Origin: Triatoma infestans
Taxonomy: Eukaryota > Arthropoda > Insecta > Hemiptera > Reduviidae
DNA length: 64,000 bases
NCBI GenBank assembly: GCA_011037195.1
Contig: JAAEAF010014387.1
Coordinates: 1 to 64,000, forward strand
Direction: 5' to 3'
Shown: piece after piece, positions 11,150-23,444 of the stretch
Layout of the letters: every line of letters begins with the position of its first letter
How positions within the stretch are numbered: the first letter of the stretch is position 1
Position numbers and translations under genes: made by a program
The notes under the pieces: model-generated
Told to the model about the DNA's origin: nothing
Seen by the model: only the letters and a program-made list of their open reading frames with translations
Databases searched by the model: none

Positions 11150-12250
11150 TTTAAAGTTTTTTTTATGGATAAGTATTTTAAAGTTTTCATTAAAATCGTT
11201 ACATTCATTTTCGAGAATTTCTACACTGAAAAAAAAAGTTCTTTAAAGTTGCACATTCCGGTTAAACGACTTTTCTTCAAATTTGAAATTCTGGCATTGT
11301 GGAAATCTGTGTAAATACATTGTACCTAGATGATGGGAGCATATATATCGCACGGAAATGGTAAATTAGAGGAAAGCATAACGCTACTGTTCCCCCACAA
11401 CTCCCTATAGAAAAAAAAAATGAAAAAACAGTTCAGTAAAAGCGCACTTCCGGTTTACTAATTTTCTTAAAACTCGGAATTTTGGCAAGCTATTTATTTC
11501 TAATTAATTTTGTATGGATGATGGAATTGTATAATCAACTATGATAGCAATTTAGAGGAAGCTGTTACCCCACCCCGCACCCCTAAAAGTGCCCTTAAAT
11601 TAATTTTCCCAGAGAAATGTTTTAAATAAAAGATGTAGATCTTTGCATGATTAGTTTAAATACTAAGTTTCTACGAAAATTCGGAGCCATTTTTGAGAAA
11701 ATCGAGAAAAAGTGAAAAAAATCATTTAGTAAAGTGTTAAAGTAAACGCACTTCCGGTTATCAGATATTTTTCAAACTCGGAATTTCAACAACATATTTA
11801 ATTCTAATTAATATTATTAAGAAGGCAGAATTGTCTAATAAACTGAAATAGCACTTTAGATGAAAACCATCCCTCTCCTTCAAGGAAGTGTCCTTAAATG
11901 AATTTTCCCGGAGAAATGTTTCAAATATAAGTTGTAGCTCTTTGTATTTGTAGTTCATATACCATGTTTAAAGAAAATCGCAAAAACCATTAAAGTGGTA
12001 CTTCCGGTTGAGGAATTTTAGCAGATAACGTACTGTCAGATCCCATGGTGATACTAAACGGAATATCAAGTTTCAACTTTCTATGGCTTTTCGTTGTTGA
12101 GTTCGAATACATACACCCACTCATACAGACCATTTTCTAAAAACACTTTTTTTGATTCAGGGGACCTAAAACGGATATTTCCGGTCATAACTCGATATCG
12201 AAAATTTGACACTATTACAATACTTCCTCTTACTAGGAGTAAGAGAAAGT
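11150..12250 (-). mobile_element. HINE-like repeat(s), 3' end missing
   Basis: From about 11400 the copy is well preserved: CAGTAAAAGCGCACTTCCGG at 11433, a second CGCACTTCCGGTTATC near 11750, GGTACTTCCGGTTGAGG near 11997, then the 5' palindrome and AAAGT at 12250. The stretch 11150-11400 is a more diverged module pair. The terminal hairpin is absent. Confidence 0.75.
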
Positions 12251-12329
12251 AATATTTACTATAAAAAAAAATAATAAAAATAAAATAGATATTACAAATA
12301 AAAGTGATAAGGCATTTATTTGATTGGTT

Positions 12330-15300
12330 AACATAATAAGTTTAAAGAAAATCTATTGAAAATCTACGTGAAAACTTGGAAAAACATATTCAGTAAAGTC
12401 GGCACTTACAGCGCCGTCGTAGTGGCATCCAGCTACTTCGCTGGGGACAGGGCTGATATACCGCCAGCGGAGGTGCAGGAGCTGGTGGCGTACTGTCAAG
12501 AGCGGAAGCTGCCACTCCTCATCGGATGTGATGCCAACGCCCACAACAGGGTATGGGGCAGCAGCAACAACAACAGGAGAGGTGAGTACCTCTTAGAATT
12601 TATCCTTCAGTATAATCTAGATATTTTTAATGTGGGGGCAGCGCCCACCTTTGTAACTAGAGTTAGGAGGGAAGTTCTTGATCTTACGATAGGTAGTCAG
12701 AGTATCGGGCAATTCGTTCGGAACTGGAAAGTCTCGAACGAGCCCTCCCTTTCAGACCATAGGATTATTATGTTTGATCTAGAGGGGCTCGGCGACGGGG
12801 AGACTGTTTGGAGGAACCCCAGACGAACAAATTGGGATGAGTTTAAAACCAATTTAGGGTGTGCTCTTGGCCGCATAGGCGCTGTGAAGGCTCCACAGTG
12901 CCGGCTGGAGCTGGAATATTATTTGGATGAGGTTAATGGGGCGATTATAGGCGCCTTTGAGGATAGCTGCCCCACTAGCAGGTTACATTGTAGTAGGGAT
13001 GCTCCTTGGTGGAGCACGGACTTGGCAAAGCTGAGGTCTCGAGTGCGAAGGCTCTATAATAGAGCAAAACGCACGGGAGACTGGCAGAGCTACACCGTGG
13101 AGCTGACAACCTACAACAAGGAGATAAGGAAAGCCAAGAGAAATAGCTTCAGGAAATTCTGTGGTGAGATTGACTCCCTGCCGGTGGCGGCCAGATTGCA
13201 TAAAGCAATGGCCAAACATGGCATGGGAGCTCATATGTCGCTCAGGAATCCTGATGGCAGCTATACGCAAGATGGAGAGCAAAGGGCTCGCCTCCTGCTG
13301 GATACTCACTTCCCGGGGAGTTTACCGTGGGAGGAAGTATTGGAAGTAATGGAACCGGGCAGGCCCGGCAGGGTGGATTGGGAAGTAGCCAAGGCCATCT
13401 GTACCCCTTCGAGGCTGGAATGGGCAATTGGCTCGTTCTTGCCATACAAGTCATCGGGGGTGGATGGAGTCTTTCCCGCCCTTATGCAGAAGGGCATAGG
13501 GGAGATCCTACCACACCTGGTTCGAATAACTAGAAGCAGTTTGGCACTCGGGTACATACCGAGACCATGGAGAAGGGCAAGGGTGGTGTTCATCCCGAAA
13601 GCAGGGAATAAGGACTCCACCCTGCCCAAATCCTTTAGGCCTATCTGCCTTACGTCCTTTTTTCTTAAGGCAATGGAGAAGGCCTTGGATAGTTATATAA
13701 GAACGGAGACTCTGGAGAGAGTGCCTTTGCACCCGCGACAGCATGCATACCGAGCGGGAAGATCAACGGATACCGCTCTGTATGAGCTGACGAGTGCTAT
13801 CCAGAAATCTCTAGATGTCAAGGAGACGGCCATCGGTGTCTTTCTTGACATAGCAGGGGCCTTTGACAACACCTCCCATGAGGCTGTCAGTAGGGCCCTA
13901 ATTAAAAGGGGGGTTGACGGCACCATGGTGAGGTGGGTGAATGAGATGTTGTCCACACGAACAGTGGAGACGATGGTGGGCCAAGAAACCATTAGAGTCA
14001 GTACGACCAGGGGTTGTCCTCAAGGGGGGGTTTTGTCACCCCTAATATGGAGTTTGGTAGTAGACGAACTCCTCTGCAAACTGGCGGATCTCGACATCTC
14101 CTGTCAGGGGTATGCCGATGATATCGTCATAATTGCCAGAGGTAAGTTCGAGGATACCCTCTGTGAAATACTACAGAGGGGCCTTGACATCACTAATAGA
14201 TGGTGCCTTTCTGTGGGGTTGGGTATTAACCCAGCGAAAACCACGGTAGTTCCTTTTACAAGGCGCAGGGCTCTTCCACATCTGAAAAGTATCCAGTTAG
14301 CTAGAGTTGATCTAGAGTGGAAGACGGAGGTCAAATATCTTGGGGTAACTCTGGATAGTAAGCTTCTGTGGAATAGGCATGTTGAAGTAACTGCCAGTAA
14401 AGCTACTCGCGCTCTCATGGTGTGCAGGAGGGTGGCGGGCAAGTCCTGGGGATGCCCTCCTCGAATTCTTATTTGGATGTACACTATGATGGTGAGACCT
14501 ATTATCACCTATGGCGCAGTAGCATGGTACAGCAGAGCAAAGCTCGAGAAGGTCAAGAAGACTCTTGACAAAGTACAGCGCCTTGCGTGCCTATGCACGA
14601 CGGGAGCTATGAGGACGTGCCCTACAGCCGGGATTGAGGTTATTCTCAATCTCACACCGCTCCACCTAATGGTGGAGCGAGCGGCGAAGGGAGCCCTCCT
14701 CAGAATCTCTAGGGAGGGCATGGGGGGATGTGGGCTGGGCGGTGGGAGGCGAATGCCCCCTTCTGCAGGCTCCCTCCCCTGGGACTTTCCTAGAGATAGC
14801 ATGACTAAGAAATATAGCTTCGTTAGGAACTTTTCTACGAAGCTAAGTACGAAAGGAGAGTGGAGCGATGGATCCGCCCTGGGCAGTATTAGCAAGCATG
14901 CCATTAAGTGGTACACAGATGGGTCTAAGACCCTCGAAGGAACCGGGGCAGGGGTGTTTGGGCCTAGAATCAAACACTCAGAACCCATGGGTAAGTTTCC
15001 TAGCATCTTCCAGGCGGAAATCTACGCCATTGGAAGGTGCGCTCAGTTGAACCTTGATCGGGGATATCGGAATCAGGAGATTGTTATCCTATCCGACAGT
15101 CAGGCGGCCATTAAAGCACTGAGCTCTTACGTACTCAGTTCTAAAATGGCATGGGATTGCCTAGGCAAACTTAATGAACTAGGCAGGAGCAATAAAGTTA
15201 CCCTGCATTGGGTGCCGGGACATGTCGGCGTGGATGGTAATGAGGCAGCTGACGCCCTGGCAAAGGAAGGCGCTGTGTCTCCTCTTATTGGGCCAGAGCC

Positions 15301-16065
15301 CTTTTGTGGAGTCAGTGACCAAGTATTTCTGGAAGAAATCAAGAAGGAGGAGGTGGCTAAAAGAGCTCGTCTCTGGAACACCATCCCGGGACTGAGGCAG
15401 GCCAAGGTCTGTCTGGGCGGTTATAACCAGGAAAGATCGAAAGCCTTCATCAGTCTGAGTAAGAATAGGATCCGTATTCTTACGGGGTTCCTTACGGGGC
15501 ATTGCAGACTCAGGGGACACCTGAGAAACTTGGCCTAGTAGGTGACGGCATATGCAGATTCTGTGGAGAGGCGGAGGAAACTCCGATTCACCTCCTCACG
15601 GACTGTGATGCCGTCATTCAAAGAAGATTTAGTAGTCTGGGTTGTTACCAGATAGGGAAGGAAGAAATACCTACCCTAGAACCTTCCAGGATCCTGAGAT
15701 TTCTCAGGGAGTTAAACCTGGAGAGGGTGCTATAGATGAGCTAGCTCATCTTAGGCACCAGGGGGGGTACAATAGATCAAGAATGGTCGCGGTACAGAAC
15801 CCTGAGAAAAAAAAAAAAAAAAAAAAAGTCGGCACTTTTCTCTTGGTAGATTTTTTTTCAGAACCTTCATGTCAGATTTAGTAGGTGTGGTAATCAAACG
15901 ATATGTCAAATGTGAGCGTCTGCGGTTTTGTGAATTTGCGATTTTTTTTTTTTACACACACACACACACACACAAACAGACCATTCGCTAAAAAAGTATT
16001 TAGAAATCTCGAATACAAAAATTTGATATAATTGCAATTTTTCCTTTTTAAGAGTGAGAGAAAGT
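12330..16065 (-). mobile_element. HINE subfamily II copy split by a LINE
   Basis: The left part (12330-12407) ends in CAGTAAAGTCGGCACTT. The right part (15825-16065) resumes with the same AAAGTCGGCACTT and runs through a (CA)n tract and AGACCATTCGC to GAGTGAGAGAAAGT. Wording differs consistently from the main family (GTCG-CACTT instead of GTGGTACTT, CATTCG instead of CATTTGC), which defines subfamily II. Confidence 0.7.
12408..15824 (+). mobile_element. LOA/I-clade non-LTR retrotransposon, ORF2 (endonuclease-RT-RNase H), 5'-truncated
   Basis: The open frame 12356-15538 (1060 codons) holds, in order: the C-terminal half of an APE endonuclease (CDANAHNRVWG, SLSDHR), a reverse transcriptase (FLDIAGAFD, GCPQGGVLSPLIW, YADD at residues 586-589), and RNase H (TDGS near residue 854, SDSQAA, HWVPGHVGVDGNEAAD near 951). 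A zinc knuckle (CRFC...HLLTDC) is encoded at about 15556-15612 in another frame, so a frameshift near 15530 separates it from the RT frame. A poly(A) of ~20 bases ends at 15827. The 13-bp duplication AAAGTCGGCACTT at 12395-12407 and 15825-15837 fixes the insertion. The apparent ATG at 12356 and the first 17 codons belong to the HINE flank, not the LINE. The N-terminal endonuclease and any ORF1 are missing, so autonomous activity is unlikely. GC content is clearly above the surroundings. Confidence 0.92.
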
Positions 16066-16500
16066 AAAAAAGAGTACAAAAAAAAAAAAATCGAAATGTT
16101 TTACAAATAAAATATATTGGGAGATTTTATACTATATTTTAAGTAGACAAAATTAATATTACATTTTTATACTTTACACCCATTAACAATAAATGTTAGA
16201 TTTATTTCTAAAAACCTTAACAGAAAAAAATCTCCGAACTTTTTTTTTTTTTTAAATGAAAAAATTTAATTAAAACGGTAAATAAAATTTACTCAACCAT
16301 TCCCAAAACGGTTCAATGCATTATTTCCTAGAAAACATTAAGATGAAAGAATTTAAAAACAAAAAATTGTTTATAAATTCAAATAAAAAGACAGTTGGTT
16401 AGAAATTGTGAACAAAATGATTTTTTTATTTTTTGCGAGATTACTGTTATGGATTTTTTCATTACAAAAATAATATTATTTTTCCTTATTAATAGAAAAA
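16066..16500. other. AT-rich stretch without recognised gene
   Basis: A/T homopolymer runs dominate (for example 16234-16254). No ORF above noise and no repeat terminus was found. Confidence 0.5.
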
Positions 16501-16504
16501 AAAA

Positions 16505-17035
16505 TCTGGTGTGAAACACTCACACAACTATCTCTCTTACTCCAGTTCTCAAAATTATAATTGACAAATTTTATAGTTTGTGTACCAAAATTTAATAAAA
16601 TTAGTCGAAAACTGCAAAAAAAACTATTCAGTAAAAGCGTAACTTCCGGTTTACTAATTTTCAATTATACTTTATCAACTATGATAGCACTTTAGAGAAA
16701 AACATAACCCCATCCCTCCCCCAAAAATGCCCTTAAATGAATTTTCCCAGAGAAATGTTTTAAATAAACGTTATAGCCCTTTGTATGTGTAGTTGATATA
16801 CAAAGTATGAAGAAAATCGTCAGAGCCATTTTTGAGAATATCGCAAAAACGTAAAAAAAAAACAAGTAGTAAAGTGGTACTTCCGGTAGAGGAATTTTGA
16901 TAGATAACGCATTGTCAGATCCCATGGTGCTACTTTAACGGAATATCAAGTTTCAACTTTCTTCGGTTTCTCGTTTTTGAGCTATGCTGTTCACATAACA
17001 CACCCACACACACAGACCATTTGCTAAAAAAATAC
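16505..17035 (-). mobile_element. HINE-like repeat, 5'-truncated and internally shortened
   Basis: The 3' end TCTGGTGTGAAACACTC is at 16505. The copy goes through one shortened module and the (AC)n tract near 16996, then stops at AAATACTTTTTTAC. There it abuts the 5' end of a copy in the opposite orientation at 17042. Confidence 0.8.
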
Positions 17036-17041
17036 TTTTTT

Positions 17042-17163
17042 ACTTTGTCTTCCTAGTAAGAGGAAGTATTGTAATCGTGTCAAATTTTCGATATCGAGTT
17101 TTCACCGGAAATATCCGTTTTGAGGTCCCCTGAGTCCAAAAAAGTGGTATTTAGCAAATGGAC

Positions 17164-17195
<32 letters not shown>

Positions 17196-17939
17196 AACAG
17201 CGTAGCTCAAAAACGAAAGTTGAAACTTGATCATCCGTTTAGTTATTTCCATGAGATCTGACTGTACCTTATCTGTCAAAATTCCTCAACCAGCAGCACC
17301 ACATTACATACAACGAGCTACAACTTTTATTTCAAACATTTCTCTGGAAAAATTCATTTAAGGGCAGTTTTGGGGGAGGGGTGGGGTTAGGTTTTCATCT
17401 AAAGTGCTATTTCAGTTTGTTAGACAGTTCTGTCGTCTAAATAATATTAATTACGTAGAATTGAATATGTTGTTGAAATTCCGAGTTTGAAAAAATCAGA
17501 TAAACGGAAGTGCGTTTACTTTACCACTTAACTAAATGATTTTCTCACTTTTTCACAATTTTGTGAAAAATTGCTGCGACGATTTTCATGAAACCTCTTA
17601 TATAAACTAACCATACAAGGATCTACAACTTTTATTTGAAACATTTCTCTGGGAAAATTCATTTAAGGGCACTTTTAGGGGAGGGTTCAAGTTTTTCTCT
17701 AAGTGCTATCATGAAGATGAGTATACAATTCTATCATCCAAAGAAAATTAATTAGAAATAAATAGATGGCCAAAATTCCGAGTTTCAAGGAAATTAGTAA
17801 ACCGGAAGTGTGCTTTTACTGAATAGTTTTTTCAGTTTTCGACGAATTTCATAAAATTTGATAACCAAACTATAAAATTTGTCAGTTATTTTTTTGAGAA
17901 CTGGAGTAAGTGAAAGTTGTGTGAGTGTTTCACACCAGA
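17042..17939 (+). mobile_element. HINE-like repeat, full length, two modules
   Basis: 898 bp from ACTTTGTCTTCCTAGTAAG to TTTCACACCAGA. It contains a (GT)n tract near 17165 and GGAAGTGCG/GGAAGTGTG module boundaries near 17505 and 17803. The inverted 15-mer, hairpin GTGTGAGTGTTTCACAC and CAGA form the 3' end. Flanking bases are T and T. Confidence 0.88.
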
Positions 17940-17944
17940 TTTTT

Positions 17945-18000
17945 TTTTACTCACGGGACCTTTGACTCGGAATATCGAAAATTTGACACGATTACAAGTG
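17945..18000 (-). mobile_element. HINE-like fragment
   Basis: CTCACGGGACC, then AATATCGAAAATTTGACACGATTACAA, is recognisable as the 5' part of the repeat on the minus strand. Termini are missing. Confidence 0.55.
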
Positions 18001-18039
18001 AAATGTCACACTCCACCGAATCACTCCAGTCTATTACAA

Positions 18040-18530
18040 TTTAATTTCTTTCCCTCCTATTAGTACCGTTCGCTACCTTGGATCGTATAAAGATAAAAGA
18101 TTGACTCAGAAAACCAAATACCCGACTTAAAAGACTTGAATTTAACAGACGCTATCGCCTACTGAAAGTACTACACCGCAGATCAAAATTATCACTAAAC
18201 AACAAAGGACTCTTACACATACCTTTATTTGTGATCCATATGGACATATTATTATGGCATCGAACTAATGGGGGTTCAACAAAACGTTCAAATCTCCAAA
18301 AGATTTGAATCTATCCAATCCAAAATCTTTCATATTATCTTGAACGCTCCATTTTATTATATATTCCCTATACATAATTAGACATTCCGTTTGTAAGTAT
18401 GGTTGCCCGAAACTTATATAACAAATTCTATAAGACCTTTCATTCTCACTCTAATCCTCTTATCCGAATTTATCCAGTTATATTCCAGATGAGGCGTTTT
18501 AAGGCGCCAGTGGGCCTCGCGATCTCCTCA
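18040..18530 (+). pseudogene. Jockey-like LINE, 3' part, heavily decayed
   Basis: Broken reading frames match the end of the RT region of the Jockey-like element at 61300-62523: the VRYLG-like block near 18070, the DKRS-LSL-NK-L block near 18170, and the fragments Q-FESIQSKIFHI and NAPFYYIF near 18310-18365. The terminal LRRFKAPVGLAISS sequence near 18490 resembles the arginine-rich end of the Jockey copies. Several stops and indels are present. Confidence 0.65.
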
Positions 18531-18730
18531 CTACAGATGAAGACAGGAATTAATTCAAATAATTAATTAGGAAGAGTTACCACCGTTGGAGAGTTTCTTT
18601 ACCTTCGTTTAGTATGAGAGGTGTATCAGTGTCAGTGTTAGTCAGTCTGTATTATTTATAGCACAATTAGCGTTGCTGTAACAATTTCAATAAAATTATA
18701 AAGAAATAATGTTTTTCAAAACAAACAAAA

Positions 18731-19478
18731 TCTGGTGTAGAACGCTCACATAACTTTCTCTTACTCAGTTTCCAAAATTGAAAATTGACAAATTTTATAG
18801 TTAGTATACCAAATTCCATGAAATTCGGCGGAGTTGGTCGAAAACTGAACAACTGATCAGTAACAGCGCACTTCCGGATTAACAATTTTCTTAAAACTCG
18901 GAACTTTGGCCTTCTATTTAATTCTAATTAATTATGTTTAGATAGTAGAATTGTATAGTCAACTATGACAGCACTTTAGTGCTATAACACAACCCCACCC
19001 CCCCCAACAAAAGTGCCCTTATATGAATTTATCCAGAGAAAAGTTTCAAATAAAAGTTGTAGATTTTTGTATGTATAGTTTATATAAAAAGTATCAAGAA
19101 AATCGTCGGAGCCTTTTTTGAGAAAATTGCAAAAGAGCAAAAAAAAAAAAAACTAGTAAAGTGGTACTTCCGGTTGAGGAATTTTGGCAGATAACGTGGA
19201 GTCAGATCCCATGGTGATACCTAAACGGAATATTAAGTTTCAACTTTCTACAGTTTTTCGATTTTGAGCTTGCTGTTCACATACATACATACATACATGC
19301 ATACATACATACATACAAACACCCCCCCCCCCAACACACACACACTCACTCACAGACCATTTGTTACAAACAATTTTTTTGGACTCACGGGACCTCAAAA
19401 CGGATATTTCCGGTGAAAACTCTATCGAAAATTTGACCACGATTACAATACTTCCTCTTACTAGGAGTAAGAGAAAGT
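18731..19478 (-). mobile_element. HINE-like repeat, full length, one module
   Basis: 748 bp with both termini: TCTGGTGTAGAACGCTC at 18731 and AGTAAGAGAAAGT ending at 19478. Only one internal module separates GCGCACTTCCGG (18868) from GTGGTACTTCCGG (19160). A (CATA)n and C-run tract lies at 19280-19335. A-rich flanks on both sides. Confidence 0.88.
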
Positions 19479-19492
19479 AATAAAAAAAAAAA

Positions 19493-20488
19493 TCTGGTGT
19501 GAAACACTCACACAACTTTATCTTACTCCAGTTCTCAAAATTATAATTGACAAATTTTATAGTTTGTTTACGAAATTTAACGAAATTCGTCGAGAACGAA
19601 AAAACTGTTCAGTAAAAGCGCACTTCCGGTTTACTAGTTTCCTTAAAACTCGGAATTTTGGCCATCTATTTACTTCTAATTAATTTTGTTTGGATGATAG
19701 AATTGTATAATCAACTATGATTGACTTTACAGGAAGCTGCTACCCCACCCCTCTCCTAAAAGTGCCCTTAAATACATTTTCCCAGGGAAATGGTTTAAAA
19801 CAAAAGATTTTCAACATTGCATGTTTAGCTTATATACTTAGTTTCAAGAAAATCGTGGGAGGCATTTTTGAGAAAATCGAGAAAAAGTGAAAAAATTATT
19901 AAATGTTAAAATAAACACACTTCCGGTTATCTGATTTTTTCAAACTCTGAATTTCAACAGCATATTTAATTCTAATTAACACCGTTTAGATGAGAATTGT
20001 CTAATAAACTGAAATAGCACTTTAGATAAAAACCTTACCCCATCCCACCACCAGAAGTGACCTTAAATGAATTTTATAATAAATAAAATGTTTCAAATAA
20101 AACTTGTAGCTCTTCGTATATCTTGTTGATATGTTACGTTAAAAACAAAATCGTCGGAGTGATTTTTGAGAAAATCGCAAAAACGTAAAAAAAAAAAAAA
20201 AAACTAGCAAAATGGTACTTCCGGTTGTGGAATTTTGACAGATAACGTATTGTCAGATCCCATGGTGATACCTAAACGTAATATCAAGTTTTACCTTTCG
20301 AAGGTTTTTCGTTGTTGAGTTCGAATACATACCGCCCCCCGCCCCCGCCACCCTCTCATACAGACCCTTTTCTAAAAACCACTTTTTTGGACTCTAGGGA
20401 TCTCAAAACGGATATTTCCGGTGATAATTCGATATCGAAAATTTGACACGATTACAATACTTCCTCTTACTAGGAGTTAGAGAAAGTA
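19493..20488 (-). mobile_element. HINE-like repeat, full length, two modules
   Basis: 996 bp from TCTGGTGTGAAACACTC at 19493 to GTTAGAGAAAGT at 20488. Boundaries CGCACTTCCGG near 19620, CACACTTCCGG near 19915 and GGTACTTCCGG near 20214 give two modules of about 295 bp. It follows the 18731-19478 copy head to tail after a 14-bp A-rich spacer. Confidence 0.88.
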
Positions 20489-21150
20489 ATAATAATAAAA
20501 AAAAAAACAATGTTTTCCCCGTGTTCTAGTTACGCCACTGAACAAGGGGAACAGATACTGTAGAGTGGAAGAATTATTATATAAAAGTATAATTTTGTTT
20601 TTGCAAGCTAAATAAATTAGATATACAGAGATAAAAATGTTAATAATTCTAAGGATTTTCATATTAAAAAAAGTAAACCCTTTGCAAAGATATTCTGTAA
20701 TATTCTGTTTATAACTCCCTCCTGTTGTGAATAATTCTACAGGCAATAAATGAATAATATGTAAATGTTAAAATAAACTATCTTTTATTAAAGAAATCTC
20801 ACAGAATCTTAAAATCTTAATATTCAAGTTTAATTTATTAAAATTTTATATTTATGTTAACGAATCAAAAAACCTGATTTCAATAAAATTCGATTTACTT
20901 GATTCTTCACGAAAAGAATTAAATCTTTTCCTTGAAACAGATTTTTTAATAAATCCAATCACTGGTAAATATCCTACACGAAGTCACAATTTTAATATGG
21001 GTAAGATCCAGAATTCAGAGTTTTCCCCATTAACTATCAATCCTAACTTATTGTCTGTTAGCTTATAAATATTCAAAAAAAATTTCTATAATGGATCACC
21101 TCTTTTCCCACAATCAGCTGTTCTTCCAACATCAATAGCGTTCGAGTATT
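20489..21150. other. AT-rich stretch without recognised gene
   Basis: No ORF with recognisable motifs and no repeat family was seen. Confidence 0.5.
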
Positions 21151-21153
21151 TTT

Positions 21154-22146
21154 ACTTTCACTTACTCCAGTTAGACTTAAGAAGAAAAATTGTAATCCTG
21201 TCAAATTTTCAATATCGAGTTTTCACCGGAAATATCAGTTTTGAGGTCCCCACCGTCCGAAAAAGTGGTTTTTAGAAAATGGTCTGTAAGTATGTATGTC
21301 TGTATGTGAACAGCATAGTTCAAAAACGAAAAACCGTAGAAAGTTGAAACTTGATATTCCGTTTAGGTATCACCATGGGATCTGACAGTACGTTATCTAC
21401 GAAAATTCCACAACCAGAGGTACCACTTTACTAGTTGTTTTTTTTTTTATTTTTTGCAATTTTTTCAAAACTGGCTCCAATGATTTTCTTTAAACTAGGT
21501 ATATCAACTACACATACAAAGAGCTACAACATTTATTTGAAACATTACTCTGGGAAACTTCATTTAATGGTATTTTTGGGAGAGAGGTGGAGTTACGGCT
21601 CGCTCTAAAGTGCTATTTCACTTTATTAGACAATTCTATCATCTAAATAATGTTAATTACAATTAAATATGTTGTTGAAATTCCAAGTTTGAAAAAAATT
21701 GGATGATCAGAAGTGCGTTTACTTTACCACTTTACTAAATGATTTTTTTTTCCACTTTTTCGCGATTTTCTCAAAAATTGCTCTGACGATTTTCTTGAAA
21801 CAACATATATAAACTACACATACAAAGAGCTACAACTTTTATTTAAAACATTTCTCTGGGAAAATTCATTTAAAGGCACTTTTAGGGGAGTGGTGGGGTT
21901 ATGTTTTTCTCTAAAGTGTTATCATAGCTGATTATACAATTCTATCATCCAAACAAAATTAATTAAAAATTAATAGATGGTCGAAATTCCGAGTTTCAAA
22001 AAAAATTAGTAAACCGGAAGTGCGCTTTTACAGTTTTTTCACTTTTCGACGAATTTCATTAAATTTGGTACAATAACTATAAATTTTGTCAATTATAATT
22101 TTGAAAACTGGAGTAAGAGAAAGTTATGTGAGTGTTTCACACCAGA
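21154..22146 (+). mobile_element. HINE-like repeat, full length, two modules
   Basis: 993 bp from ACTTTCACTTACTCCAGTTA to GTGTTTCACACCAGA. Module boundaries lie at about 21425, 21712 and 22013 (GGAAGTGCG). The palindrome of the 5' end is degraded, the 3' hairpin is intact. Confidence 0.85.
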
Positions 22147-22154
22147 TTATTTTT

Positions 22155-22260
22155 GTTTTTACATTCTCTTAACGTCGTGTTAAATTTGTTTGCACCGGAA
22201 ATACATGTTTTGAGTCCTTGAATACACAATAAATTGTTTTTAACAAGTGATTTCTTACTC
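22155..22260 (+). mobile_element. Degenerate HINE 5'-end fragment
   Basis: TTACATTCTCTTAACGTC, GCACCGGAAATAC and TTTTGAGTCC are recognisable in order. The fragment ends near 22260. Confidence 0.45.
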
Positions 22261-23150
22261 TCACTCGTTGTGAGAATATTTTGAATACTTATATCTTTAC
22301 TTTACTTAGTTTTGATGTGTTGGAGTTCACTCATACAAATGAAACGTCTTATTCGGGAGATCTGTCGTAAGCCACCTTAAAATCAACATAGATTTGATGG
22401 AGGTCAATATTATTTTCATTAACATACTCATGGAAAATATCTAATCAGTCGTAGGATCTTCCCTTGCGAAAGAGCCACCTTTAATCGGCAAAAAGAGTTT
22501 GAAATCCTAATTATATTGTAAGCAATGAATCCATAAAGTAATTAACATTTACCATCTATAAAATCCAGAAAATAGATTAATAAATTGATAAATCAAAGAT
22601 TTTAATTCGTAAATCCATTTCTGTTATATATAAAAAAAAAAGAAAAAAAAAAGGGCAATCAAATAACGGATTTATTGTATCACGAAAATTGCAGATATAA
22701 CATAAATTGTCCATGATTCAAGTTTCAACAACGTTGTTACATTAAACTGATTACAGAATTAATCAAATTAGTTATATAGTTTGTTACATAAGTTTACTTG
22801 TCTTCTTAGCGTCAGGTAGCTTCAACTAATTGATTAGTTGAAAGGTACTTGCAATAGAGCAAAATAGTTTGTTTTTTTTTTTTTTTTTTTTTTTTTAATC
22901 ATATTGCATAATATAATGCATTTTCTCTATCAATTAAATACTCACATAACATTATCCCTAATCCAATTAATCTTTAATGAATTCTCAAAATTGAAACAAC
23001 AATTTTTTTCAAACTCGGAATATTTAAAACAGTTTCAATAAAGTCGCTAGTAATAAATTTCAAGCGCCATCTAGTGGCTAACGCACTCTCCTTAGGATTA
23101 TTCAGGATTTGATTCCAGTGAGAAATCAAATATGTTAATTGAAAAAAATA
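22261..23150. other. AT-rich stretch without recognised gene
   Basis: It contains a poly(T) run at 22872-22896 and A-rich runs near 22630. No coding or repeat signature was recognised. Confidence 0.5.
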
Positions 23151-23444
23151 AATCTGGAGTGGAACATTCCCAAACATTCTCTTACATTCTGTTAGCACAA
23201 TTATATATAAAATGGGCGATGTTTAAAGGAAATCATTGGAGTCGTTTTTTTTAGAAAAAATCGGTAAAAATACAAAAAAAAAAATTCAGTCAGTTGCACT
23301 TGTGGATGATAGATTTTGTCCGAAACCTTCGTGACGGATGCGATTGTAGTATCTAAACGGTATACCATGTTTGAGCTTCCTAATACTTTTGGTTTATGAG
23401 ATATTTTGTTCAATCGCGGGCACACACACACACACACACACATA

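Noticed and set aside
13242..15520. Minus-strand ORFs opposite the LINE ORF2
   Set aside because: Shadows of the GC-richer RT/RNase H coding strand; no domain motifs.
16505..22146. Regularly spaced repeats resembling a CRISPR array
   Set aside because: Units are hundreds of bp long, diverged and transposon-like; there are no short identical repeats with unique spacers and no cas genes.
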